Shown here: positions 36,726 through 46,133 of the stretch, piece after piece
Layout: each line of letters begins with the position of its first letter
How positions within the stretch are numbered: position 1 is the stretch's first letter
Origin: Kangiella geojedonensis
GTDB taxonomy: Bacteria > Pseudomonadota > Gammaproteobacteria > Enterobacterales > Kangiellaceae
Direction of reading: 5' to 3'
NCBI RefSeq assembly: GCF_000981765.1
Contig: NZ_CP010975.1
Span: 1,240,001 to 1,304,000 of the forward strand
DNA: 64,000 bases
Position numbers and translations under genes: made by a program
Notes under the pieces: model-generated
The model's database searches: none
What the model saw: only the letters and a program-made list of their open reading frames with translations
What the model was told of the DNA's origin: nothing

Positions 36726-38597
36726 GTGTCAAAACCCAACTCAATGATTGGTAGATTTTTTTACCGCATTTGGAAAACTGTCGATGTAGCCGGTCGCTTG
36801 TTAATCGGCCTAATAGCCATCACAATTTTTGTCTTCATGGTAAGAAGCTGCGTTAGTGGCCCTGACCTGCCGAAAGTAAATGAAGGTTCAGCATTGATAT
36901 TAAACCCAACGGGCACCCTAGTCGAACAAACGACTTATATGGACCCGATTGAGGAAATTATTGCTGATGCACAAGGTACAAAGAACCCTGAGACATCCAT
37001 GTATGACCTTTTGGATGCTATCGAATACGCTAAAAATGATGACAACATCAGCGTTTTGGTACTACAAACCAACAACTTAATGGGTGCTTATGGCGGCATT
37101 AGCAAATATCAAGATTTGCGCGAAGCTATCGATTCTTTTAAAGAGTCAGGCAAAAAAGTCATCGCTATTGGCGACTGGTACTCGCAAGGCCAGTACTACT
37201 TAGCTTCTGCTGCCGATGAGGTTTACATGAACCCTAAAGGTAGCCTGATGTTTGAAGGTATGGCGCGAACAGGCACTTACTACAAATCAGCGTTAGATAA
37301 GCTAGGTGTAAACGTCCACGTTTTCCGCGTTGGTACTTTTAAATCTGCGGTAGAGCCATTTATTCGCGACAGCATGTCTGAGGCGGCTAAAGAAGCTAAC
37401 ATCGAATGGTTAGGCGATTTATGGAAGCACATGCGTGATGATATCGCTGCTTCGCGTGGCAAGTCGGCTGACGAAATGGACAGCTTTATCGAAAACTACT
37501 TAAGCATCATTAAAGAAAATGACGGTAATGGCGCACTAGCTGCAGTTGAACATGGCTTTATTGATAAATTAATTTCACGAGCTGAATTCCGTGATTACAT
37601 GATCAACTTAGTTGGCTTTAACGATGATGAAGACTCTTATCAAGCTATCGGCTTCAAAAGCTATTTAAAAGCACGCCGTCCTTTAGTCGATATGCCAAGC
37701 GGTAAAGACAAAATTGCTGTGATTGTTGCAAAAGGCGAAATCGTTGACGGTAGCCGCAAAGAAGGCACTATCGGTGGCGACAGCACTGCGAAATTGATCC
37801 GCAAGGCTCGCCTAGACGATTCAGTTAAAGCAATCGTTATGCGCGTAGACAGCCCAGGAGGCAGCGCATTCGCATCCGAGGTTATCCGCAGTGAAATCGT
37901 TCAAGCGCAGAAAGAAGGTAAAATTGTCGTGACCTCTATGGCTGGTATGGCGGCTTCTGGTGGTTACTGGATCTCTGCAACTTCAGACGAAATTTGGGCT
38001 CACCCTACTACGATTACCGGCTCAATTGGTATTTTCGGTATGGTTCCAACGTTTGAGCAACCGCTGAATGAACTCGGTGTTTATCGCGATGGTGTCGGTA
38101 CTACCAAATGGGCTCGCTCCTTCGATGTCATGTCGGGTATTTCTGACGACTTAAAAGAAGTCATTCAACTTAATATTGAAAAAGGCTACGACGACTTCTT
38201 AACGCTTGTCGCTAATGGCCGTGACATGACTAAAGCAGAAGTTGATGAAATTGCACAAGGTCGTGTTTGGTCGGGCGAAGATGCACATCGTTTAGGTCTT
38301 GTTGATAAGCTAGGTGACTTGGATGATGCCATTGAGTCAGCCGCGAAACTAGCCAATGTCAGCGACTATGAAGTCCGTTTTGTGAAACGTGAGATAGACC
38401 CAACTGAACAAATGCTTCGTGACATCCTGCAAAACGCAAAAGCGTCAGGTGATACGGCCAAAGTTCAAGCGTTAACAGCGCAGTCTAACCCACTGGTCAA
38501 TGCTATCAGCTCACAAGTTCGTGATGCGTATAAACTAGTAACAGACTACAATGACCCTAACCATGCGTACTTACACTGCATGTGTGAAGTTAAATAG
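36726..38597 (+). CDS. sppA: Signal peptide peptidase SppA (67K type)
   Basis: A 623-residue membrane protease close to the E. coli length (618). An N-terminal membrane helix (about 25-48) is followed by two tandem ClpP-like halves. The catalytic lysine is K206 in the first half (FKSAVEPFIRD), and the serine is S411 in the second half (MAGMAASGGYW); E. coli has K209 and S409. It degrades remnant signal peptides in the membrane as a tetramer. It is a single gene with a terminator at 38621. Confidence 0.96.
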   Translation: MSKPNSMIGRFFYRIWKTVDVAGRLLIGLIAITIFVFMVRSCVSGPDLPKVNEGSALILNPTGTLVEQTTYMDPIEEIIADAQGTKNPETSMYDLLDAIEYAKNDDNISVLVLQTNNLMGAYGGISKYQDLREAIDSFKESGKKVIAIGDWYSQGQYYLASAADEVYMNPKGSLMFEGMARTGTYYKSALDKLGVNVHVFRVGTFKSAVEPFIRDSMSEAAKEANIEWLGDLWKHMRDDIAASRGKSADEMDSFIENYLSIIKENDGNGALAAVEHGFIDKLISRAEFRDYMINLVGFNDDEDSYQAIGFKSYLKARRPLVDMPSGKDKIAVIVAKGEIVDGSRKEGTIGGDSTAKLIRKARLDDSVKAIVMRVDSPGGSAFASEVIRSEIVQAQKEGKIVVTSMAGMAASGGYWISATSDEIWAHPTTITGSIGIFGMVPTFEQPLNELGVYRDGVGTTKWARSFDVMSGISDDLKEVIQLNIEKGYDDFLTLVANGRDMTKAEVDEIAQGRVWSGEDAHRLGLVDKLGDLDDAIESAAKLANVSDYEVRFVKREIDPTEQMLRDILQNAKASGDTAKVQALTAQSNPLVNAISSQVRDAYKLVTDYNDPNHAYLHCMCEVK

Positions 38598-38620
38598 TTA
38601 ATCCTAGAAACAAAAAACAT

Positions 38621-38644
38621 AAGGCAGCCTCGGCTGCCTTTTTT
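38621..38644 (+). terminator. Terminator after sppA
   Basis: AAGGCAGC and GCTGCCTT with a CTCG loop are followed by a T run, 23 bases after the stop codon. Confidence 0.9.
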
Positions 38645-38781
38645 GTTGCCCAATTCTGTAATAAACCTCTGCACAGTGTTTCATTTAAGGTCATATTCAA
38701 AGAATTAGCACTATCCCTTTAACCGTTCTCTACCCTTTTTATTTTTTTCAAACGCCTTTAGGCAAATTTTTTCTAAGACAC

Positions 38782-38808
38782 AAAAAAGCCGAGGATAAAT
38801 CCTCGGCT
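38782..38808 (-). terminator. Terminator after the porin gene
   Basis: On the minus strand AGCCGAGGAT and ATCCTCGGCT form a stem followed by a run of T, 30 bases after the porin stop. Confidence 0.9.
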
Positions 38809-38837
38809 AAATGACTAACTAACAGTTCGAACTAAAT

Positions 38838-39653
38838 CTAGAATTGAGCAGTAAGACCGATAGTGTAAATATCGATATCAAAACCGCTGTCATCTTGTGA
38901 TGAGTAAGCGCCATAAAGCGAAATATTCTCATCAAAGAAGTGTCTAGCTCCAATTTCATACAAGTCGTTATCGTCTAGAGACGCAAATACTGAAGTTGCT
39001 TTATTGAAGTAGTAGCTAGCACCTAAAGACCAGTAGTTGTCTACGTCTGTATCTACAATCGAGAACTCAGCTGCTAAGTAGTTATCATCGCCTAGGTGCG
39101 TGAAGTACTTAGAAGACAAAGAAACCATGTCAGTATCATCATCAGTCGCTAAAGTGAAACCAATGTAATCAGTAGCGTTGATTTGGTGATTATAAGCTGC
39201 AGAGATGTTGTAAACCGTATCGCCTTCTTCTGGATCTACAGCGTCAACACGAACTAAGAAGTTATCGCTGAACAAGTAGCCTAAAGTGAAGTCTTTTGGA
39301 TTGTTTCCGAACTTGTCGTCAGACAAACCAAGTCCCAATAAAAAGTTATTGACGAAAAACTCACCAGAGGCTTGAGTCACATAGTAATCGCCTAAACCGA
39401 TGTTGCTGTATGAAGCATCGATGTTGCTAACTTTATTGATGTATTCAAATTCGTTGTATGGACCTAAAGCTTTCTTGTTATCGAAGAAGTACTGACCTTC
39501 TAGCGATAATGCGTCAACCAAACCGCCACCAGCGTCAATATTGCTGTAAGCTAGCTCTGAGAACCACTGGTACTCGTTTGATGAAACTGACATTGAAGTC
39601 GAAAGAATTGCAGCTGCTGTAAGTAATTTAAATTTCACCTTAAAAATCTCCAT
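38838..39653 (-). CDS. Exported beta-barrel outer-membrane protein (putative porin)
   Basis: A 271-residue protein with a signal peptide (about 1-25, cleavage after VSS) and a run of short amphipathic strands, for example YYVTQASGEFFVNNFLLGLG and LYEIGARHFFDENISLYGAYSS. It ends in IGLTAQF, an aromatic C-terminus of outer-membrane barrels. The mature protein is rich in acidic residues and Tyr and contains no Cys. It is a putative porin of the type found in Kangiella and relatives; the substrate is not known. It is monocistronic and its promoter region contains a 14-base palindrome at 39758. Confidence 0.78.
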   Translation of the reverse strand: MEIFKVKFKLLTAAAILSTSMSVSSNEYQWFSELAYSNIDAGGGLVDALSLEGQYFFDNKKALGPYNEFEYINKVSNIDASYSNIGLGDYYVTQASGEFFVNNFLLGLGLSDDKFGNNPKDFTLGYLFSDNFLVRVDAVDPEEGDTVYNISAAYNHQINATDYIGFTLATDDDTDMVSLSSKYFTHLGDDNYLAAEFSIVDTDVDNYWSLGASYYFNKATSVFASLDDNDLYEIGARHFFDENISLYGAYSSQDDSGFDIDIYTIGLTAQF

Positions 39654-39757
39654 GTGTGTAGGTGTGTTGATAAGTGGCGCGAATTCTAGTTAAAAGGAAT
39701 TGGTTGGTCAACAAAATAATTGAATATCACTCAGATGAATTTCACATATTAGATTTT

Positions 39758-39771
39758 AAGGAAATTTCCTT
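39758..39771. promoter_or_regulatory. 14-base palindrome upstream of the porin gene
   Basis: AAGGAAATTTCCTT is perfectly self-complementary. It lies 105-118 bases before the porin start codon. It could be an operator for a dimeric regulator; none is assigned. Confidence 0.35.
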
Positions 39772-40082
39772 TAAAAAGAATTAGTTATACTAATTAAAAG
39801 CAGTGGGATTTTGAAAAAATCCGCTAAGTAAGATATATGACTATGAACAAGACGAGTCAAAATAATTAGATCTCAAGACTCAATGAGCTACCAATAAATA
39901 GTGAATATAAATACCGCAGTGGAATCATTAATAACGTCACGCAAAGAGGGTTTCTGATAGTCACCTATTAATGACCACTTCGTGACCACCCTCGCAAAGT
40001 TCAATGCAAAAAATTTTGCTAACAATTTTGTCGAACACAGCTTCCTTACAGTCGCGGTTTCTCGTTTCATAAACGCACATAC

Positions 40083-40111
40083 AAAAAAAGCAGCCATAGG
40101 GCTGCTTTTTT
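40083..40111 (-). terminator. Terminator after tRNA-Asp
   Basis: On the minus strand AGCAGCC and GGCTGCT (with an ATAG-type loop) are followed by a run of T, starting 7 bases after the CCA end of the tRNA. Confidence 0.9.
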
Positions 40112-40117
40112 AAATAG

Positions 40118-40194
40118 TGGCGGAGCGGACGGGACTCGAACCCGCGACCCCCGGCGTGACAGGCCGGTATTCTAACCAGCTGAACTACCGCTCC
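40118..40194 (-). tRNA. tRNA-Asp (anticodon GTC)
   Basis: The 77-base minus-strand sequence folds as a cloverleaf: acceptor GGAGCGG pairs with CCGCTCC, the anticodon stem CCGGC-CTGTCAC-GCCGG carries GTC, and the T loop is GGTTCGAGTCC. The CCA end is encoded. It closely resembles E. coli tRNA-Asp. The flanking gene-poor region is normal for a single tRNA gene; no integrase or att duplication was seen. Confidence 0.97.
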
Positions 40195-40362
40195 GCGATG
40201 TCTAACTTAGTACTTAAAGTGCTTTGTTAGAGTGTTTGCTGGGTGACCTCATCGGTCAACGAGGCGCATATTACTGGCGTTCTTGGATCTCGTCAACTCT
40301 TTTTTTCAATTTTATTTAATTTTTTTCAAAAACGTTTAAAACACATACAAAAAGGCTAAATA

Positions 40363-40830
40363 TCAATCAGTTATAGCAATCCACTCGATAATCCGCTCTT
40401 CAACTTCTTGTTCTGGAACGTCTCTTTCACTAACCAGCTTTCCTTGTAAACTATGACCTCGCTGATGGATGGTATTACGCTCACCTGAGATTAAATGATG
40501 CCACTCGGGTAAATCCTCTCCTCGCTCGACAACTTTGTATGAACAACTGCTCGGCAGCCAGTAATAGTCTTTTAAGGTTTCAGGCGTTATTTGGACACAA
40601 TCTGGGACTTTACTCAGCCTATTATCATAATCGGTGCAACGGAGTGATTCAGTGTCTAGCAAGCCGCACGCCACATCTGTTTGCATCAGCATCGTATCGT
40701 CATCATCTAAAAATTGGATACGACAACATTTGCCGCAACCGTCACATAAAGACTCCCACTGTTCATGGGACATTTCATGCAAAGGTGTGGTTAACCAAAA
40801 TTTGTTAATAGGCTTAGACAATTCAATCAA
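40363..40830 (-). CDS. ycgN: YcgN family cysteine cluster protein (UPF0260)
   Basis: A 155-residue cytosolic protein. The cysteine cluster CDGCGKCCRIQF (about 30-41), CTDYDNR and the block LKDYYWLPSSCSYKVVERGEDLPEWH are those of UPF0260. It is thought to bind zinc or an Fe-S cluster; the role is unknown. It follows ycgL without a gap (stop of ycgL at 40831), in the rnd-ycgL-ycgN order seen in many Gammaproteobacteria. Confidence 0.93.
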   Translation of the reverse strand: MIELSKPINKFWLTTPLHEMSHEQWESLCDGCGKCCRIQFLDDDDTMLMQTDVACGLLDTESLRCTDYDNRLSKVPDCVQITPETLKDYYWLPSSCSYKVVERGEDLPEWHHLISGERNTIHQRGHSLQGKLVSERDVPEQEVEERIIEWIAITD

Positions 40831-41124
40831 CTATCGAGTGATAGGAGCTTTTGAGTTACTTTCTACCAAACCAGCTAACTCTTCTTGTGTCGGAGGCATT
40901 TGAAGGTAGTAACCATCTTCTTCTAGCTTTATCTTTAACTCATTGATATCAATTAACGCCAACTTGTCACGCTTATCTAAATCAATATGCATGACTAGCT
41001 CAGGTTCGCCCCAAACGCTAGTGAGGCCTTCCGGTAATTCACCAAAGTCAGCTTCGTAAGGAACATATAAATAGGTATCAGGCTTCTTTGCGCTTTTAAA
41101 TACACTGCACATCATAGCGGTCAA
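40831..41124 (-). CDS. ycgL: YcgL domain-containing protein
   Basis: A 97-residue protein with the YcgL pattern: CSVFKSAKKPDTYLYVP near the N-terminus, DKLALIDINELKIKLEEDGYYLQMPP in the middle. Four candidate Met starts exist in the first five codons; the family usually begins two residues before the Cys, so 41112 or 41115 may be the true start. It lies 18 bases after rnd and just before ycgN. Function unknown. Confidence 0.9.
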   Translation of the reverse strand: MTAMMCSVFKSAKKPDTYLYVPYEADFGELPEGLTSVWGEPELVMHIDLDKRDKLALIDINELKIKLEEDGYYLQMPPTQEELAGLVESNSKAPITR

Positions 41125-41142
41125 TATCTCTTGTCGATTAGA

Positions 41143-42297
41143 TTAAGAAAATTCTGTCAGGCGTTGTTCAAATCGCTTCTGTAGCAATTCTTTACGCCAA
41201 CCATTCCAGAACTGGTTTGGGCGTGACATTACCCCTAAATCAGTCTGTATGACATATTCTAACAGACGTTTGCTGGTTAATGCTTGCTCAGGTATATCAT
41301 TAGCCTCAGCAATTTGCTGAGCTTCTTGTTTTAACGCCTTAAGCTTTTGCTTAGCGGACGGTAGCTTATGAAATGCTAATACTGGATCTGGCCATTCAGA
41401 TGAGTCACTCTTGTCAGCTTGAGCGATTATACTCAATAACTCCGAACCATATTTACGAATACTGCCTCGATTACAACCTAGCTGGAGCAAGAGCCCAGTG
41501 GATGGTTTAGGGTGTTGACAAATTTCTAGCAGATGGTGGTCGCGAAAAATAAAGGTTTTTGGGATGTCTTTGTCACGAGCGAGTTGTTCACGCCACGCCA
41601 CGGTTTTCTTAAGGCGCAATAAATGCTTAGGCTGTAAACGGTAGGCCCCTTTTATTTTTAAGTAAGCATGCTCAAAATCACCTTGGTGGGCAATAGCTTG
41701 ATAAATCGACTGAGTATCTTCTAGCACAAATCCATAATGCCCCTTTTCCAGCAACTTTTCGCGCAACCGATAAAAGCATGGCAGTAAAAATTGTACGTCT
41801 TGTGCCGCATATATTTTTTGCTCTTCGCTTAAAGGCCGGGCTAACCAATCTGTTTTGGTGTGCTCTTTGTCGAGAGTTAAGCCTAACAAAAGTTCCACCA
41901 TATTGCCGTAACCAAGCATCTGGCCAAAGTCGCATAAAGCGGCAGCAATTTGCGTATCAAACACGGAGCTCATGGGGAAGCCATAACTGTTGTGTAGCGC
42001 TTCTAAGTCTTCGCTACAGCTGTGCAGGACTTTAAGGATGCTTTCTTTTTTTAGCACTTCACCAAAAGCGCTCAAATCGTCAATGACCAGCGGATCAATC
42101 AAGTAGATTTCATCGCCATCATAAACTTGAATTAACGCTAATTTATGAAAAAAGGTATTGGTGCGGTCAAACTCAGTATCAATCGCTAATACGTCTTGTT
42201 CTAACCAAGATTGGCACAACTCTTCAAGTCGCTGCTCAGAAGTGACCTTCTCAACAGCAACTAACTCGGAATGGTGATCTAATTCAAATCGACTCAA
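41143..42297 (-). CDS. rnd: Ribonuclease D
   Basis: A 384-residue DEDD exonuclease with the Exo I aspartate/glutamate pair in LAIDTEFDRTNTFFHKL (about 40-55), a second aspartate in VLHSCSEDLEALH, and YAAQDVQFLLPCF (Exo III). Two HRDC domains follow (about 215-300 and 300-375). It trims 3' ends of tRNA precursors. The gene lies 8 bases after fadD on the minus strand and begins the rnd-ycgL-ycgN set. Confidence 0.94.
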   Translation of the reverse strand: MSRFELDHHSELVAVEKVTSEQRLEELCQSWLEQDVLAIDTEFDRTNTFFHKLALIQVYDGDEIYLIDPLVIDDLSAFGEVLKKESILKVLHSCSEDLEALHNSYGFPMSSVFDTQIAAALCDFGQMLGYGNMVELLLGLTLDKEHTKTDWLARPLSEEQKIYAAQDVQFLLPCFYRLREKLLEKGHYGFVLEDTQSIYQAIAHQGDFEHAYLKIKGAYRLQPKHLLRLKKTVAWREQLARDKDIPKTFIFRDHHLLEICQHPKPSTGLLLQLGCNRGSIRKYGSELLSIIAQADKSDSSEWPDPVLAFHKLPSAKQKLKALKQEAQQIAEANDIPEQALTSKRLLEYVIQTDLGVMSRPNQFWNGWRKELLQKRFEQRLTEFS

Positions 42298-42305
42298 TAT
42301 ATGAC

Positions 42306-43961
42306 CTACTTCCGCAGTTCCTTGCGTAAAATTTTTCCTACATTAGACTTCGGTAGTTCGTCTCTGAACTCTACCACTTTTGGAATTTTGTAGCCGGTTA
42401 AATGCTCACGGCAATGTGCAATTAAAGTATCCTTATCCACTGCCGGGTCTTTTTTAACAACAACGATCTTCACAACCTCGCCTTTCACATCGTCTGGCTC
42501 ACCAATGGCCGCTACTTCTAACACACCAGGATGCAAAGCAACAATGTCTTCAATTTCATTGGGGTAAACATTAAAGCCCGATACTAAAATCATGTCTTTC
42601 TTACGGTCAACAATTCTTAGATACCCGTCTTCGTCAATCGTGGCCATATCGCCTGTCGCTAACCAGCCATCTTGCAGCACTTCATCCGTTTCTTTCGGAC
42701 GCCCCAAGTACTGAACCATAATTTGCGGGCCTTTAACCCAAAGCTCACCAGGCTCGTCAAAACCCAGTTCATTGCCCTCTTCGTCACGAATCTGAACATC
42801 AGTCGACGGAATCGGCAAACCAATAGTGCCATTGTAAGCCTTTAAATCTAGAGGGTTCATGCTAACTACTGGAGATGTTTCCGTTAAACCATAACCCTCT
42901 AATAACGGTGTATTGGTTAACTTTTGCCACTCTTCAGCAACAGATTTCTGAACAGCCATACCGCCACCAACGGTAAGTTTTAATTTGGAAAAGTCCAGTT
43001 GGCGGAAGCTTTCTTGATTCAATAAACCATTAAATAAAGTATTCACGCCGGTCAAGGTTGTGAACGGATGCGCGCGCAGTGTTTTACAGAAATCCTTCAT
43101 GTCGCGCGGATTTGTGATGTAGATGTTGTGCCCCGCCGCTTTAGTAAATAACAAACAATTCACGCACAGTGAAAAAATGTGGTAAAGCGGTAATGCCGTA
43201 ATAATGGTTTCATCACCTTCATTCAAAAACGGCCCCATCCAAGCATAAGTTTGCAGAACATTAGCCACCATATTTTTATGGCTTAGTACCGCGCCTTTAG
43301 CAACACCCGTAGTACCGCCTGTGTACTGGAGAAAAGCCACATCATCGTGCCCTATTTCAACCGGCTTGAAGGTTTGCTGGGAGCCCTTACCCAAGGCATC
43401 AACAAAGCTAATGGTTTCAGGCAAGTCCGCTTTAGGAACCATCTTCTTTATATATTTAACAACAAAGTTAACGATAAAACGCTTAGGCTGAGGACAAATA
43501 TCCCCCACTTGAGTAACGATAATATTATCCAGTTCCACCTTGTCTAAAGCTTCTGCCAGAGTGTTAGAAAAGTTAGCCAGAATGACAATCGATTTTGCGC
43601 CGCTATCATTAAGCTGGTGAGCAAGTTCGCGTGGCGTATAAAGCGGGTTAACATTGACGACAGCTAAGCCAGCTTTCAGAGCACCAAATAACGCAATCGG
43701 ATATTGCAATAAATTAGGCATCATTAAAGCCAACTTATCGCCTTTCTCGAGCCCTAAATCGTTCTGCAAGTAAGCTGCGAAGTCATCAACCTTTTGCGCA
43801 AGCTCTTGGTAAGTTAACGTTAATCCTAGATTCGTTACCGCAGGTTTATCACCGTACTTTTCAACGGTTTCAGCTAAAATCTCTGCAAGATTGGCATATT
43901 GCTCAATATCAATAGTTTGTTGTACTTTTTCTGGATAATTTTTTAGCCAAACTTTTTCCAT
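42306..43961 (-). CDS. fadD: Long-chain-fatty-acid--CoA ligase
   Basis: A 551-residue adenylate-forming enzyme. The AMP-binding P-loop YTGGTTGVAKGAVLSH (about 213-228), the YGLTETSP motif and WLATGDMATIDEDGYLRIVDRKKDMI are diagnostic; the C-terminal lysine lies in LPKSNVGKILRKEL. It activates long-chain fatty acids to acyl-CoA, for beta-oxidation and signalling. A FadR-like operator lies 76-92 bases upstream. The gene lies 8 bases before rnd. Confidence 0.95.
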   Translation of the reverse strand: MEKVWLKNYPEKVQQTIDIEQYANLAEILAETVEKYGDKPAVTNLGLTLTYQELAQKVDDFAAYLQNDLGLEKGDKLALMMPNLLQYPIALFGALKAGLAVVNVNPLYTPRELAHQLNDSGAKSIVILANFSNTLAEALDKVELDNIIVTQVGDICPQPKRFIVNFVVKYIKKMVPKADLPETISFVDALGKGSQQTFKPVEIGHDDVAFLQYTGGTTGVAKGAVLSHKNMVANVLQTYAWMGPFLNEGDETIITALPLYHIFSLCVNCLLFTKAAGHNIYITNPRDMKDFCKTLRAHPFTTLTGVNTLFNGLLNQESFRQLDFSKLKLTVGGGMAVQKSVAEEWQKLTNTPLLEGYGLTETSPVVSMNPLDLKAYNGTIGLPIPSTDVQIRDEEGNELGFDEPGELWVKGPQIMVQYLGRPKETDEVLQDGWLATGDMATIDEDGYLRIVDRKKDMILVSGFNVYPNEIEDIVALHPGVLEVAAIGEPDDVKGEVVKIVVVKKDPAVDKDTLIAHCREHLTGYKIPKVVEFRDELPKSNVGKILRKELRK

Positions 43962-44036
43962 GAATAAACCTATTAGAAATACGAATCTGTTATTAAATGT
44001 AAGACAAGAAAATTACATTATTCGACAACATAGCGC

Positions 44037-44053
44037 AACTATTCCGACCACTT
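44037..44053. promoter_or_regulatory. FadR-like operator upstream of fadD
   Basis: On the minus strand the 17-mer AAGTGGTCGGAATAGTT matches the dyad AACTGGTCNGACCAGTT at 13 of 16 informative positions. It lies just between the alpha/beta hydrolase stop and the fadD promoter. Confidence 0.5.
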
Positions 44054-44057
44054 AAGC

Positions 44058-44939
44058 CTAGTTTACGCTGTTCTGTTCATTTTTGGACCAGAAATCGTTG
44101 ATTTTTTCAGCAACAGCATCCGCAAACTGCATGTGTAAATGATGCCCACCTTCAAGTTCTACACGCTCTGCATTCTTGAGGTAGTCAAATCGCTGCTCTA
44201 TTTCTGGATAATCTTTGTATAAACCATCAGTTGCCATGATGACCAGCATGGGGCAGATAATCTCCCGCATAACCGCCTCCATTTGTGGCTCAGTCATCCG
44301 TAACCAAGATAAATGTTTCAGCCTTGCATCACTCGACCACTGATAACCTTCTTCACATAAAGTAACGCCACGTTCAATCAAAGGTAGTAACACATCAACG
44401 GGTAATTCACTGACTTGTGCTCTAGCGATTGCCGCCGACTCTAAATCTTTAAAGTAACGCTTATTACCGCGCTTAGTTTTGCGTTGTTCCAAAGCTTTTC
44501 GTAACTGCCTAACAGTCCCTTCCGGAGAAGACACCAGAGCGCCTAATGCATCTATCGATACAATACTGTCTACTTTGTCTGGGAATACCCCTGCATAAAT
44601 AGACGATAAAGCGGCACCCATGGAATGAGCAAGGAATTTAGGTTTCTCTAATTTCAATACATCAAGCAAACCATCAATGATAGAAATGCCTGAAATAAAC
44701 TGATAATCAGCAGCGGGATGAAGATGCTCAGACTGACCATGACCAGGAAACTCGATTGCAATTAATCTGTAGTGGCCTGACTGAGTCAGTAACGGTGCGA
44801 GGTAGTGAAATGTGGCCGCATTATCGAGCCATCCGTGCAAGCAAAGGACTGGCTCACCTTCAGGGCTTCCCCATTCGATAACGTTGATTTTGTTACGGTT
44901 TATTTGTATTTGGTATTCACGATCAAACTTAAAGTGCAT
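44058..44939 (-). CDS. Alpha/beta hydrolase
   Basis: A 293-residue alpha/beta-hydrolase-fold protein. The oxyanion region LCLHGWLDNAATFHYLAPLL, the nucleophile elbow LAHSMGAALSS (serine near residue 106) and a late histidine in LEGGHHLHMQF complete the triad with an aspartate near MATDGLYKDYPE. No signal peptide. It lies just upstream of fadD on the same strand but a FadR-like promoter region lies between, so it is probably separate. The substrate is unknown; ester or lipid hydrolysis is likely. Confidence 0.88.
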   Translation of the reverse strand: MHFKFDREYQIQINRNKINVIEWGSPEGEPVLCLHGWLDNAATFHYLAPLLTQSGHYRLIAIEFPGHGQSEHLHPAADYQFISGISIIDGLLDVLKLEKPKFLAHSMGAALSSIYAGVFPDKVDSIVSIDALGALVSSPEGTVRQLRKALEQRKTKRGNKRYFKDLESAAIARAQVSELPVDVLLPLIERGVTLCEEGYQWSSDARLKHLSWLRMTEPQMEAVMREIICPMLVIMATDGLYKDYPEIEQRFDYLKNAERVELEGGHHLHMQFADAVAEKINDFWSKNEQNSVN

Positions 44940-44993
44940 CAGAATGTTTGCTCTTGATTATGTCAGAAACTTTATGAAGATATGATAGCACAT

Positions 44994-45123
44994 AAAAAAC
45001 GGGCCATTTACATGACCCGGTATGAGAAAATAAACTCATCAAAGAGAAGTGACAATGACAACCAAGTAAGCTTTTGAGCAAAATAGCGATTGAGCTAATG
45101 TTACTCTAATTGCTACTTGTATA
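44994..45123 (-). ncRNA. Candidate small RNA
   Basis: The minus strand has a promoter-like pair TTCAAC (45141-45146) and TATACA (45118-45123) with a 17-base spacer, and a strong terminator hairpin: CGGG-T-CAT-GTAA-ATG-G-CCCG (45000-45019) with six T residues (44994-44999). A transcript of about 118 bases would lie between, with no good open frame. The hairpin could also end readthrough from the MBL-fold gene 210 bases upstream, so this is only a candidate. Confidence 0.35.
45000..45019 (-). terminator. Terminator upstream of the alpha/beta hydrolase gene
   Basis: A GC-rich stem with a GTAA loop and a T run on the minus strand. It ends either the MBL-fold gene transcript or a small RNA. Confidence 0.8.
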
Positions 45124-45229
45124 ATCTTTGAGCACTCTTTGTTGAATTAGTTCCCTTGAATACAGATATTTTTATAGATACCAATCTCAACAGAACCTGA
45201 AAATAGTGAACAATATATTTATCAATAGA

Positions 45230-46111
45230 TTAAAGCGTAAAATTAATAATTTTCTTTAATGGTAGATCGGCAAAGAACTTACCTTTTTCGTTCTTAGCAA
45301 CTTGCCCTAAAGCCACTTCTGGATCATGTGTAAAGAACACCTTACCCTCTTTTTCTAGCAAATCATTGAGAAGACGACGCTTTTCATCAATTAAATTCTC
45401 CGGAAAACGATCATAGCCCATCGTAATGGGAAGGTGCATCCACGGCGCTCCCGGTATTAAATCGGCAGCAAAAACTACAGGCCCGCTCTGGGTAGCAACT
45501 TCCGTAATCAGCATACCAGGCGTATGTCCATTTGAAACATGAAACTGGTAGTCTTCACCGAGTAAATCCGATGTTTCCCCCTCAACCAAGTGCAGTCTAC
45601 CCGTTGCTTCTAGCATATCCGTTAAACCAGGAATAAAAGAAGCCCGATCTCTTGGGTGTGGATTGACCGACCTATTCCACGCTTCCTGCCCTATCACGAA
45701 TTCTGCGTTGGGGAATAAAAGTTCAGGATCTTTATCTTCAGACCATTGGGTCAGCAGGCCGCCTGCATGATCAAAGTGCATGTGCGACAAAACCACAATG
45801 TCGATATCCTCATGGCTAAACCCAGCTTCTTTGAGTGAATCGAGTAACACATGATGCGACTCTTGGACACCATATCGATCACGGTATTTCGGTTCAAAAA
45901 AGGCACCTATGCCTGTTTCAAAAAGTATGGTTTTATCGCCATCTTGGACCAGCATGGCTCGGCACACTAAAGGTATACGGTTTAACTCATCCACATCGGT
46001 CCAGCGTTGCCACAGTGCTTTTGGGGCGTTTCCGAACATGGCGCCGCCATCGAGCTTCTGGCTGTTGCCATTGATTGAGTAAAACGATTTGGAACTTGGA
46101 GTGTGAGACAT
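45230..46111 (-). CDS. MBL-fold metallo-hydrolase
   Basis: A 293-residue metallo-beta-lactamase-fold protein. The metal motif [13 protein letters not shown] (HxHxDH) and the later HTPG and [12 protein letters not shown] segments fit the family. The frame opens upstream to 46162, overlapping the transglutaminase gene, but the ATG at 46111 has an AGG site and gives a normal family start ([16 protein letters not shown]). No signal peptide. Substrate unknown; close to the lactonase/glyoxalase-like branch. Confidence 0.88.
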   Translation of the reverse strand: MSHTPSSKSFYSINGNSQKLDGGAMFGNAPKALWQRWTDVDELNRIPLVCRAMLVQDGDKTILFETGIGAFFEPKYRDRYGVQESHHVLLDSLKEAGFSHEDIDIVVLSHMHFDHAGGLLTQWSEDKDPELLFPNAEFVIGQEAWNRSVNPHPRDRASFIPGLTDMLEATGRLHLVEGETSDLLGEDYQFHVSNGHTPGMLITEVATQSGPVVFAADLIPGAPWMHLPITMGYDRFPENLIDEKRRLLNDLLEKEGKVFFTHDPEVALGQVAKNEKGKFFADLPLKKIINFTL

Positions 46112-46133
46112 AAAAGACCTGTCTTTGAATGAA

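Larger units (their letters stand above)
39654..40117. other. Gene-free AT-rich region between the porin and tRNA-Asp
   Basis: This 464-base stretch holds the porin promoter region, a perfect 14-base palindrome (39758-39771) and the tRNA terminator. An open frame on the minus strand (39888-40097) overlaps that terminator and has no ribosome site or family features, so I do not call it a gene. No other structure was recognised. Confidence 0.6.

Noticed and set aside
39888-40097. Open frame of 69 codons on the minus strand
   Set aside because: It overlaps the tRNA-Asp terminator and has no ribosome site or recognisable domain.
40118-40194. tRNA-Asp as an integration site
   Set aside because: No integrase gene or duplicated 3' end was seen in the surrounding bases.
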